Shown: in pieces, positions 49,601 through 59,900 of the stretch
Numbering within the stretch: position 1 is the first letter of the stretch
How the letters are laid out: every line of letters starts with the position of its first letter
NCBI GenBank assembly: GCA_016858145.1
Contig: JAEHOE010000156.1
Coordinates: 1-64,000 of the forward strand
Length of the DNA stretch: 64,000 bases
Source: Edaphochlamys debaryana
Lineage: Eukaryota; Chlorophyta; Chlorophyceae; Chlamydomonadales
Direction: 5' to 3'
Program-made: the position numbers and the translations under genes
Notes under the pieces: model-generated
The model's input: the letters and a program-made list of their open reading frames with translations, nothing else
What the model was told of the DNA's origin: nothing
Databases searched by the model: none

Positions 49601-51544
49601 GGGACGCACAAGCCGCCCCACAGCATAAGACCTCGCAGCTTGAGTGGGGGATTCGGTGGGGGTTCGGTTCGACAGCCTCCCAGCCAGGCCACGGCACGCC
49701 GGCTAGTCAGCAGGGTCCAGCCTCACAACCTGGGGGTACCCGAGTTGCGCCCTGCCGGCACCCAATGCCTCCAACGGCGCTTCCCAAAGCAAGCTTGATC
49801 CGACCCCGGCCCACCCACCCCTACCCCACGCCCCTACCCCCAGGCCGCCTGTGCCGTACTGCTGGGTGTGTACGGACTGGAGCTGCGCAGCGTGGCTCAG
49901 CTGGGCATGCTGGTGGCGCTGCAGGTGGGGGGATGGAGGGGGGATGGAGGGGGCAGGGGGAGAGGGAGGACAGGGAGCCGATAGGGCAAGGGCGGGTTTT
50001 CGTCAGAGGAGAGGGAGGTTGGCGTGCAGCACCGTGCATGCTGGGGGTGCTGCAGGTGGGGGGGAGCAGGTGGGGGCGAGCAGCGGGCAGGGGGTGGAAG
50101 CAGACGTCACAGCTGCGCCGATGCTTGCGTTGCTCGAAGCCACGCACGTGCACCACGCACCGCCTCCGGTCACTGACCTTGCGTCCCGCCTCCCGCCTCT
50201 CTCCCTCCTCCCCCGCGGCAGGCGGGCATGCTGCTGTTCCTCCTGACGGTACGGCCCTTCGTCACGTGGCAGCTGCAGGTCAGTCTCACACAATGACAGT
50301 CACGCACTCAGTCGTATCGTCCGACCCTAGCTCACGCCCCAAGTCCTGCTTTGGTGTCATTTCCCACCCTGCCCCACCTCCCCCGTGCTCCGGCCCCTTC
50401 AAGCCAAACCTAACCCGGCTTGCCTCCCTCCCTTCTCCCCCTCCAACCCTCCTCCCTTCTCCCCTCCCTCCCCTGTCAGGGCATGGAGGTGATCTGCCAC
50501 ACCCTGGAGCTGGCCCTCTTCGCCGCAGCCCTTGCCGTTGTGGGGGAGGACCCACGTGGCCCCCAGTCCGACTCAGCCGCCGGCGCGACGACGGCCATGG
50601 TCGTACTCTTCATCGCGACCATCATCGTCGTACTGCTGTACGAGCTGTACCGCCTGGCGATGCTCGTCCGGTACATCTGGCGCGGGGCGCGCGAGTGGTG
50701 GGCCGAGCGCAAGCTGGCGCGCGCGCAGCGCGAGTACGCGGCACAGCGGGCACTGCAGGCACAGCAGGAGGAGGAGGAGGAGGAGGAGGCGATGGCCGAG
50801 GCGGCGCGGGAGAAGGAGTGGCGCATCCAGGAACAGGAGGAAGAGGAGGAGGAGGAGGCGTGGGGCAAGGAGCAGCTGCAGGAGCAGGCCCAGCTTGACC
50901 AGACAGGCCTGCTGGACGAGGCCCAGGCCCAGGCCCAGGCTCAGGCCCAGAGTGATGACGAGAGGGACGCGGCGGAGGCGAGCCCGGCAGAGGTTCCGGA
51001 GGCCTCCTGGGAGGGGGCTGACGGCGGTGCCGAGCGCGTGCCCCTGCCCACGGCCGAGGAGGCCCCGGGACTGCTGCCGGCTGCGGCGCTGCTGCCCATG
51101 TCGGGGGATCCCAGCAGTGGGGTCCGCGCGGGCGCTGAGGGGTCTGAGCCGCACGGGGAGGAGGAGGAGAAGGAGGAGGAGGACGCCGCGCCCGAGGCAG
51201 CGCTGGCGCCGGCGGCGGAGCCGGAGCTGGCGGACGAGGAGGCTCCTGAGAGCGCAGCGAATGGCGTGGCTGGGCAGGAGGCGGAGGGTGTCGAGGGCGC
51301 CCGTCCCCAGCAGGCCGCGGCTGGGGAGGACGTAGAGAGCGCTGAGGCGGGCTCGCAGGGCGGAGCCCTGGAGGGAGAGGCCGAGGCCGCGGGTGTGTTG
51401 GCAGTAGCGGCCGCGGCAGCGGCGGGTGGTGTGGGGGGTTCGGGGGAGGAGGGGGAGGAGCAGCACCATGGCATGGGGTTTGGGCCTCGGGAGCTTGGGG
51501 AGGTGAAGTGGCCCTCGCTGCGTGAGAGGCCTGCTCTGGAGTGA
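34668..51544 (+). CDS. Giant LRR-extensin multi-pass membrane protein (TRP-like core), one frame break
   Basis: Exons: 34668-34761, 34893-35523, 35755-36030, 36120-36235, 36345-40418, 40662-40799, 40965-41157, 41425-41610, 41894-41998, 42253-42296, 42575-42666, 42999-44040, 44162-46642, 46825-47651, 47810-49235, 49395-49481, 49844-49924, 50222-50278, 50480-51544. Every phase fits if one surplus base is removed from exon 5 (near the C7 run at 39757), giving ~4,337 residues. Order: signal peptide ([12 protein letters not shown]); LRR cap ([18 protein letters not shown]); LRRs ([21 protein letters not shown]); ~1,100 residues SP-rich; ectodomain; [18 protein letters not shown] and [14 protein letters not shown] ahead of three membrane spans; ~1,580-residue Gly/Ala/Asp loop; [11 protein letters not shown]; about four more spans; Glu-rich tail. 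The membrane core resembles algal TRP-like proteins (inference). It could instead be two genes or a pseudogene. Confidence 0.7.
36650..39830 (+). repeat. SP-rich extensin repeat of the giant gene
   Basis: Over 3 kb of C-rich DNA coding [11 protein letters not shown] and SPEPPSP units. At 37067-37870 a 42-bp unit (14 residues, [14 protein letters not shown]) repeats about 19 times with few changes. This is a rod-like, heavily glycosylated spacer by analogy with extensins. Confidence 0.9.
37967..39286 (+). repeat. 660-bp tandem duplication inside the extensin exon
   Basis: Two near-identical ~660-bp blocks, about 37967-38626 and 38627-39286. Both carry the same landmark sequence ([15 protein letters not shown], then [15 protein letters not shown]). 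The length is a multiple of 3, so the frame is kept. Confidence 0.75.
42667..42998 (+). other. GC-AG intron in the giant gene
   Basis: The exon ending TACTTCAG is followed by GCAC rather than GT, and the acceptor is CCCCATCAG. Phase 2 joins give [11 protein letters not shown], which continues the family-like motif, so a GC donor is the simplest reading. Confidence 0.55.
44162..46642 (+). repeat. Low-complexity GGC/GCC-rich exon in the giant gene
   Basis: One 2.5-kb exon open in at least two frames, built mostly of GGC, GCC, GAC and GTC codons. It codes Gly/Ala/Asp-rich sequence with scattered anchors such as [16 protein letters not shown] and MYVGPDA. The GPHW-type motif recurs within the exon, suggesting an internal repeat of a short peptide. 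Predicted cytoplasmic loop between membrane segments. Confidence 0.6.
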
Positions 51545-52021
51545 GCGTTTGACCTATTGAGGCGTGGGTTACTAGACTTGTACTAGGCTTACCAGGTTTA
51601 CTAAGCTTACTAGTCACGGTAGCCGCGAGCCTCGGCATTACAGAGCGAGATATGCACTCTCCTGCTAAAGAATGGCAGGAATGGCATCTGTGTGGATGGT
51701 CTCTCAGCATCTGCGAGTACTGCACTAGAGCTCTGGTATACTACATTTATGTGTTTGGGCTTGAGACTGTCTGGCATTGGCTGTAAAAGCCGTCGAGGTG
51801 GGAGGCGGGGGCTCGGGCGGCTCGGGGAGCAAGCGGGGACATGGGGTGCCGACATCAACACACACACGGCGGAAAGGCAGCAGCGAACCCGCGCCCCACT
51901 GCCCACAGCCTCTATGCTCTAAGATCAACTCTTCTTCCCTTCGCAAACAGCTTTCGACCTACCCATGCAACCTCCATGACCGCTGCCCTTGAGCACGTTG
52001 ACCGCTAATCGCATAGGCACG
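51545..52021. other. Intergenic: giant-gene 3' UTR and ataxin-10 5' flank
   Basis: Short interval with repeated TTACTAG-like words just after the stop and a TGTAA element. No coding exon seen. Confidence 0.5.
51782..51786 (+). terminator. Putative TGTAA poly(A) signal for the giant gene
   Basis: TGTAA 238 bp after the stop codon at 51544, and about 240 bp before the next start. Confidence 0.55.
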
Positions 52022-55000
52022 ATGCAGCTCACGGATGCACCTCGCTGGCTGGAGCGCTTGAAGACAGAACAGGGCCGCCGAGAGCTTCTGGATGGCGGCA
52101 TTGACGAGGCGCTTGATCTGCTGCGTATCAATACCTCTAGCTCAGAGTAAGGAGTACACTGACTTGATCGGAAAAGTACATGAACTTTTCCGCAGGTTTG
52201 TTGTCGCAAACTGGCACCGCTCATTGCTCCTCCTCCTTCCTCTGCCTGCACGCAGCGCTCCTGATGACCTGCTTGCCCTCCTCGTACGGGTACTGCGTAA
52301 CGCCGTTCCGCTTGGCGAGTCGGCCGTGAAGGCCATCCTGCGGCACGATGCCCCAGCCATCGTCGCCGGGCTGGTCCTGGACCGCAGCTCTCGGCCGAGC
52401 CCAGCGGACCCCTCGCCGGACCCGACGTTCATGCTGATAGCTGCGTGTGCTCAGCTCATGGCGAACCTCGCCAACTCTGGCGAGGAAGGCGCACGAGCGG
52501 TGTGGGCCGCGGCCTTCCCAGCGGCGCTGCGGGCCTTGGTTGAGCACCGCCAAGGTGGGGCTGGACCCGTCCCCGCGGCCCAAGCAATTTTTAGAGAGAT
52601 GCAGAATGCAACCAGAAGGACAGCATTCCAGCGAGTCCCATTGCTGAATCCTCCAGCCGTAACTGGCACGTGACTGCGGCTGCAGAGCCCACCGCCGCAC
52701 GCCTAGTTGTTTGCCTTTCCTGCCACTCCCACGTGCCATCGTGACAAGCTCCCTCGGCTCACCCCCTTTCGAGCGCAGAGTCCATCCACACGCCGGCCAC
52801 GCTCGTGCTCTTCGCCTGCTGCCGCCAGGATGTGGCCTGCAGCCGGGCACTGTGCGGCCTTGCAGGCGCCGACTTGACCTCCAGCACCCCAGCCTCGGAG
52901 GGCGCGACCCCCCCTTCCTCGGCCGCTGGTGACAGCTCCTCCCCCTCGAGCTCCGTCAGGGTCGCGGCAGGGGACGAAAGCGCGGCAGCCGCAGCCGCCG
53001 GTGGAAGCCGAACCGTCGCGGCGGGGATCTGGACGGCGGTGCTGCACCGCCTGATGGCCGAGGAGCCTCTGAGCCCGGCGGCCGCCGAGCGGGAGGGTGC
53101 GCCGCCGCCGGTGCACGAGTGGGCGGCTCTGCTGGTGAGCTGCGTGGGCCTGCGCCAGGGCCTGCTCGGGCCCCTGCTGGGCCTCCTCTCGCCGCCCGTG
53201 ACGTCAGCAATGGGCCCAGGGCCCGAGGGCTCCGCCGCGACGCAGCCACCGGGGGCAGCCGCAGCGGCTTCGCAAGGGGACAGAGCGAGCGCGAGTGCAG
53301 GGGACGCTGACGTCAGCACGGTGTCGTACGGGCCGTACGTCCCGGTGCTGCTGCACACAGCGGCTATGGAGCTGGTGGAGATGACGGCAGCGGCGCCCGT
53401 TGACCTGGGCCTGGGACCGGAGGCCGCCGCGGCGGTACAGGGCATACAGTCTGGAACTGTACCGGAATCCGCGGCTGCGGGTACGGAATCCATGGCAGCG
53501 GCAGGGCCATCGGAGCCATCCGCCGCAGCGGAGTCGGGGCCTGCAGGCGCGGGGATGGGCAACGTCAGCGGCACGGGCGCGACCACGGCGGGGGCTTCGG
53601 ATGCGGCGTCGGAGCTGCCGCCGGCGGCGTGGCCGCTAGCGGCGGCGCTGCGGACCGCGGGGGAGGTGGCGGCTGCGTGTGCCCGGTGCTGCGCCGCCAG
53701 CGGGGCCGCGGGTCAGGCGCAGGCGCAGGGGCGGGGCATCCCCACGGCCCCGCCGGCGGCGGTGCTGGAGGGGGCTCTCGAGGTAAGGCTAGCAGGCGGC
53801 CCCTTCCTTTGGGTGATGACTCGGCATGCTCGGCTTGCATAGCTCGCTGCCAGGGGCCTGGAGTCAGGGCATGGAACGTATGCTACCTATGACACCCTGT
53901 CGCACGCCAGCCCCCTGCTTTGCGCCGATTCAACAAAGCCGCCCCGTATGTGAGTTTGATCCTTACCCTCCTCGTTGCCTCCTCGGCCCGTCCCCAGGTG
54001 ATCAAGGCAGCCACCCGGCGCGAGGACGGCTGCCGGCCCCTGGCGGCGGGGTCAGACCTATCCGAGTGGCTCCTGCTCCGGGCGGGTCTGGCCCAGCGTG
54101 TGCTGGGCATGCTGGCAGCACTGCAGCCCGCCGTCGCGTCGCGCCACAAACCCAAGCCCGGCGCGGGCCCAGCCCCGGGCCGGGGCCAAGGCCCCAGTGG
54201 CTCGGCGGGCCCAGTGCCTGCCAGCGACCGGCCGGTCGTGACGCTGCCGGCGTCACTGGCCGCTGCGGCGGCGGGATTCCCGACCGAGCCGCCGTACATC
54301 GGCTACCGCGGAGATCTGGTTGCCGTACTGAGCAACGCGTCGTACCGCCGTACGGCGGTGGTTTCGGAGCTGCTGGCGGGCGGCGCGCTGGAGCTGTTGC
54401 TGGCGCAGACGGGGCTGGACGACCGCAGCCCCATGGCTCGGGAGTGGGCGCTGTGGGGCGTCCGCAACATGGCCGAAGTCAGCACCGAGGTGCGCTCCGG
54501 AGATGACTCGAGCGATTGCGAAAAGGGGCGCACGGGGCCGGATGGCCACCAGAAGCCGTGCGTTTGGTGCCAGGAGCCCAGGACTGAGGGTGGCCGCACG
54601 GGGCAGAATGACTGCAGAAGGTGTATGTGAGCTAGGCAGGGGGGTGCCACATCTGAAATGGCGGCGCGTGGTTCTTGCGCGGCCGCGAAGTTGGCCCTAC
54701 GGAATCCGGATTGCTGTTTGGGTTGCTGAGCGGGTCTGTCCACGCCTTTGCCCACTCCTCGCTGCCCTATCCCTGGCTCCTGCTCTCCTTCACTTCATCT
54801 TGTCCTTCTTACTCTCCCTCACCGCCGCTATGCCCTCCGGCCCTCCCCCAGGTCCAGCAGCGGATTGCCGGTCTGGAGCTGCAGACGGTGGTGGAGACGC
54901 CCGAACTCAAGGTGTGTTTAGAATGCGGTGGCGCGTGAGCTCAAGGGGTGTCTGTGTGTTTAGACGCTTGGGTTATGCTCGGGTCTGTGTGTGGGCGGGG

Positions 55001-55955
55001 GAAAGGGGGTGATATTTGACGAGCTTGAGGTTGGAAGCCCAGATGGGGAAAGGGGGGTGTCAGGGGCCAGGAAAGGGCCGGGGGGCAGGGCATGGGGTGG
55101 GAAGGCCGGGGTTTGGAATTTCGGCGTCCCGGAGGCAGCGTTTGGCCTGAAGCAGCAGGTGGAGAAGCCAAGACTGTGCGGAGACTGGGTGCCGGGGGCA
55201 AATGCTAGAGACTCCGCTGTAGATTTCTGAACAGTACGGCACCGCGGTCTTGATCGGCGTGGGCGTGCGTCCCGTACAGTAGGCATGGCGCGCAGGGCAG
55301 GGGCGGAATGCATGCTTCCAACACGGCCGTTGCTGTGGCCGCAGTGCTCCGCCAGCTGCTGGGTCAGGGCGGGGTGCGTGATGTCAACTCTGCTGTCGGT
55401 TTTGGTCGCTCCCCCATGTTTGGTCCGCAGAAGCTGGGCCTAAAGCTGGAGCTAGACAAGGCCAGCGGGAAGATGAAGGTGAGAGTGGGCGGAAGGAAGG
55501 GGGGGTACAAAGCAGATGCGCATTGCAAGCAGACCGGGGTGGTGGTGCTGGGTGGCAAGGATGGAGGGCGGGGGACGCGGTGGGTGCGAGTGCGGACGGC
55601 CGAGGCACGGGGCCAAGGCAGGCGGGCCAAGGCAGGGGGCAGGTAGATAGCTTAGCTGGACACTCCGTAGCTGAGCGCTGAGCGGCGTGGGGAGGGTACC
55701 GTATCAAGCAGGCAGGCAACCCAAGCGAGTTCACGAGGGCACGGCCCGGTGAACCTGGGGGAGGAATGGTGTTGTCTGGACGGCGCCACCGTACGCCACC
55801 GTATGTATGCCGTCGTGCTTCCATAGCGCCCGCATGGAACACCTCCCTCAACCCTGCCCCTGCCCCCCCCCCCATGTTAGGTGACGAAGACGGAGGAGGC
55901 CAAGGCGATGCTGGAGCAGCCGCTCCAGGCTGGCTCCACGACAACGGCGACGTAA
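52022..55955 (+). CDS. Ataxin-10 family protein
   Basis: Exons: 52022-52146, 52256-52554, 52779-53782, 53998-54489, 54852-54911, 55431-55478, 55881-55955; phases join to 700 residues. The N-terminal part has an ARM-like segment (LLALLVRVLRNAV, AQLMANLANSGEEG). The C-terminal domain is the family hallmark: GYRGDLVAVLSNASYRR, LLLAQTGLDDRSPMAREWAL, WGVRNMAEVSTEVQQRIA and the short final exons reading KLGLKLELDKASGKMKV. It is longer than animal ataxin-10 (~475 residues) because exon 3 carries ~250 residues of Ala/Gly-rich, low-complexity sequence. Ataxin-10 is a cytoplasmic ARM-type adaptor in animals and its role in algae is not established. It lies between the two LRR-extensin copies in the same direction. 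Confidence 0.87.
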
Positions 55956-56989
55956 ACGTCGCGGGCTTCAGAACGGACTAGGACGCTTGGCCTGCGGCCA
56001 AAGTCCAGAGAAGCCTCCTGAGCTCGAGCCAGGTGCGTGCGAGAGCAAGGCCGTCGCCAGCTGTGTCGCACGCAGAGCTAGCCGCGCCGCGCCGCGCCTC
56101 AGCGAGCAGGCCGGGAGGGCAGAGGCGATATGGAGTCGGGCCGGCGGTGGCGATGCCAAACCAAGCCATGACCATGAAGCGTGATGTCGCGGCAACTTCC
56201 CTTCGGAGGGATCATAGCTATGCAGTGGGGGTGTCTGCTACGTGACGGGGAGAGTGCGAGCCGCTTGCGGCGCTGGACAGAGCCTGTTGAGGACATCCCG
56301 GCAGCAGGATGGACATGTTCAGAGCGGGGAGGCGGGGAGGCGCGAACATGAACGTGGGTTCTCCGGGCCTTGAGTTGTCCCAGTTGCAAACAGCAGCTTG
56401 GATACTATGTGATGCGCTGCTGTGGGCCCGCTTTATGTCAACGGCGGCCTTCGTGCCTCCTCAAGTCCCCGATGCGACGTGTACCTCGGAAGCTGGCACC
56501 TCCATTCTATCCCTCAAGCCAACTGTGAACTAAGCCAAAACGAAGAGCGTACGTTCATCCAAGCGTCCGTTGTACACGAGAAACACCAGCTGAAAGCTCG
56601 CCAGCCTGGCTTTCGCGCGCTGTTCACCAAGCCGGCACGTAGCAAGGCCGAATACCGATAAGGACACGCTAAGGGGCAAAAGGCCCCAAGCCCTGCCCGG
56701 CGCACCCAAGTCGCCAACGACCCAAGCGGCCACAAGCAGCCGGTCGCCCACTCATCCCCTTTAAGCGACGACTAGGTAACTCTCCATTGCACGGACTTCT
56801 CCTTGGCTGGGGCTGGGAACCCCGAAGGTTAGTAATCTGGTGCGGAATTGCATCCAATCAGTTCGCCCCTACCTTCCAGGCTTCGCGAGCGCACGCGACA
56901 TCGCTTGCTGCTAGACGTATAGACCAGCAGTGTGCGCCTGGGCGGGCGCCTGATCGCTGTGGCCCGCGTCGGCCTGGCGCGCGGCGTGG
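55956..56989. other. Intergenic between ataxin-10 and LRR-extensin copy 2
   Basis: About 1 kb with no supported exon. The last ~30 bp before the ATG at 56990 resemble the equivalent bases before the copy 1 ATG; the rest shows no clear match to the copy 1 flank. Confidence 0.5.
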
Positions 56990-59900
56990 ATGGTCGGGGC
57001 CCGACGGAGTGCCAGCCCTAGAGCCAACGCCGTGCTTGCGGTCTTCCTGATCGCTCTTGGAGTGACATGGGGCCCGCATCTCACAAGTACGCGTTGCCGG
57101 GGGAAGAGGCGAGCAGGAAGCTGTGTGTGTCAGGAACCAGCCGCAGCTAGAGCTGTGTCGCAAACCCGACCACACGAACCCAAGCGGGCGGACCCGGTTT
57201 CAAACAAGTTGTTCTGGCGGCGGCCCCACCCTCAGGCGCGGCCAACGCAATCGATGTGACGTACAAGTCTTCGGCTGAGACGAACTCCCCCAGTGCCTAT
57301 GCATACATCGAAGCACTAGACGATGTGAAATACTACGCAGATTGGGAAGTGAAGTGCATCGATGACCCCCGGCGGCCGGCCTGGACGTACTGGCCCAGTC
57401 GCTGCGTACTGCCGTGCGTGCAGTACAACTATTACGACGAGACGTACATAGACAATAGCACGTTCTCCAGCCCCCGCACGTTTTGCCCGTGCGGGGGCGG
57501 CACCATAGAGCCGTGGTCCTTGGCCCATGACGTCTATAATGCTCGGGCGGTTGCAACGCAAGCGGCGCTGCTCGATTGGTGGGCCCTGAACGTACATGAG
57601 GGCTGGACCAACGGGAAATGGCAGGACGGCGCCTATACAGCGCAGGGTGCTTGGCTTGGCGGCGCAAACCTAAAGGAGGCTACCTGGGACTTGACATCCA
57701 GCTATTGCAGCTGGCCCTTCGTGGAGTGCACGTCCTCGTGCTTGACCACGCACGCCCTCGGCGCGCTGGACTTTCGGAACGCCAGCCTATACATTCCTTC
57801 ACTCAGCTTTGATTCCTTCATGACGTACCTTCCCGACGAAGCAGAGCGGAGCGACGTGTGGTACATGTAAGCCCCGTGTGGGGGGGGGGGGGGGGGGGGG
57901 TGGGGGGGGGTGGGGGGGGGGGGGGGGGTGGGGGTTCTAAAGGGTTGAAGCGCGGATCGGTTGAGTAGCCTTCGATCCGTCCGTAGCTCAGGGCGGAAGG
58001 GTTGCTCAGAACGATAGGCCGTAAGGCTCGAGGAAGAGCAACGACCCCGGGAAGGGGCCGTATGCGCTGAGATGTGCTTCTGGCTTGCACGTCAACCCCT
58101 GTTCCCCGTCCTGACCCCCTATCCCCCTCAGCAACCTGAGCCACAACTTTATTGGCGGCGAGCTCCCCGCGAACCTGCCAACCATCTTTCCGGCACTGGA
58201 GCACCTCAGCTTGGACCACTGCCGCAACGTTGCAACCAACACGGAGCAGGCGGGGTGGAACTTCAACTGGCAGCACGTGCCAGGCATTGGGGAAGCATAT
58301 GAGTACTGTTCCGACGGCGACGTAAACCCAGATGGATCTTTCGAGTACGCCCTCTCGGGGTTCATTCCCCCCGAGTGGGCTGCCTGGAACACAACCTTGA
58401 AGACACTGTGAGTCTGATTGGGGAGGGGGTGCTAGTGGTTAGCCAGGGGCTTGCCGGCAAGGCGTGGGCACGAACCGCCGTGTCCCCTCCCTACAGGCGC
58501 CTTCAGCATCAGAACATCAAAGGAGAGATCCCGTATGGACTGCGCATGCGTACCAGCAAGATGGTCAGCTGGCGGCTGCAAGGAAACGCCGAGCTGTGCG
58601 GCCCCCTGCCAGGTTGGCCCGGGCGAGCTGTTGCCTGCTTGAGTGCAAGGCACTTGCTGCAAGTAGCACCATGTGCTGACTCCCTGCCAACTCGGCTCAC
58701 GCCGTGCCCATCCCTGCGCAGACTCCGATCCGCCAATCAGCTATCTCCTTTACTGGGGAACAAAGCTTGGCACGCACTACTGGGATGCCACTGCGGAGGC
58801 CTGCATACCTGCGCCACCGCCGCCTCCAGCACCATCGCCGCCGTCGCCTCCATTGATAGCCTGTTTTGGAAATAAGGTCAAATGCCCACCTCCACCCCCA
58901 CCGAATCTTCCCGTCGCACCCTGGGCCCCGCCTTCGCCACCGGCTGAGCCCGCTCCTTACCCGCCGTTCCGCATCAAGCCCCCCCGGGCACCGATCCCGC
59001 CCAACCGCCCGCCGCGCGCTCCCACAGGGCCGGCCCCGCCGCCGTCCTTGCCGCCCTCTCCTCCTCCTCCGTCTCCAACTCCACCATCGCCCTCGCCCCC
59101 ACCTTCTCCCCGACCAAGCCCCCCCAGTCTCCCGCCCCCCGGGCCTCCCAGCCCATCTCCACCCTCGCCTCGACCGCCCTCACCCCCACCTCCGAGCCCT
59201 GCTCCCCCTTCGCCGGAACCGCGCCCCCCTCCGCCAGGCCCGCCGTCGCCTGCCCCTCCCTCGCCAACCCCACCGAGCCCCGTCCCTCCCTCGCCTGTGC
59301 CACCGTCCCCTCCTCCCAGCCCCATCCCTCCCTCCCCCGAGCCTCCCTCTCCCCCACCCAGCCCTGTCCCTCCCTCTCCTCTTCCTCCGTCGCCTCCTCC
59401 CAGCCCCGCGCCTCCTTCTCCGCTTCCTCCGTCGCCTCCTCCCAGCCCCGTCCCTCCCTCGCCTGTGCCACCGTCCCCTCCTCCCAGCCCCGTGCCTCCC
59501 TCACCGGAGCCTCCCTCTCCACCGCCCAGCCCCGTCCCTCCCTCGCCTGTGCCACCGTCCCCTCCTCCCAGCCCCGTGCCTCCCTCTCCGGAGCCTCCCT
59601 CTCCCCCCCCTAGCCCCGCTCCTCCTTCGCCATTGCCGCCCTCACCACCTCCCAGCCCCGTCCCTCCCTCACCCCTCCCTCCGTCACCTCCTCCCAGCCC
59701 CGTGCCTCCCTCACCGGAGCCTCCCTCTCCCCCGCCTAGCCCCGTACCTCCCTCACCCCTCCCTCCGTCACCTCCTCCCAGCCCCGTGCCTCCCTCACCG
59801 GAGCCTCCCTCGCCCCCGCCCAGCCCCGTCCCTCCATCACCTCTTCCTCCATCCCCTCCTCCCAGCCCCGTGCCTCCCTCTCCGGAGCCTCCCTCTCCCC

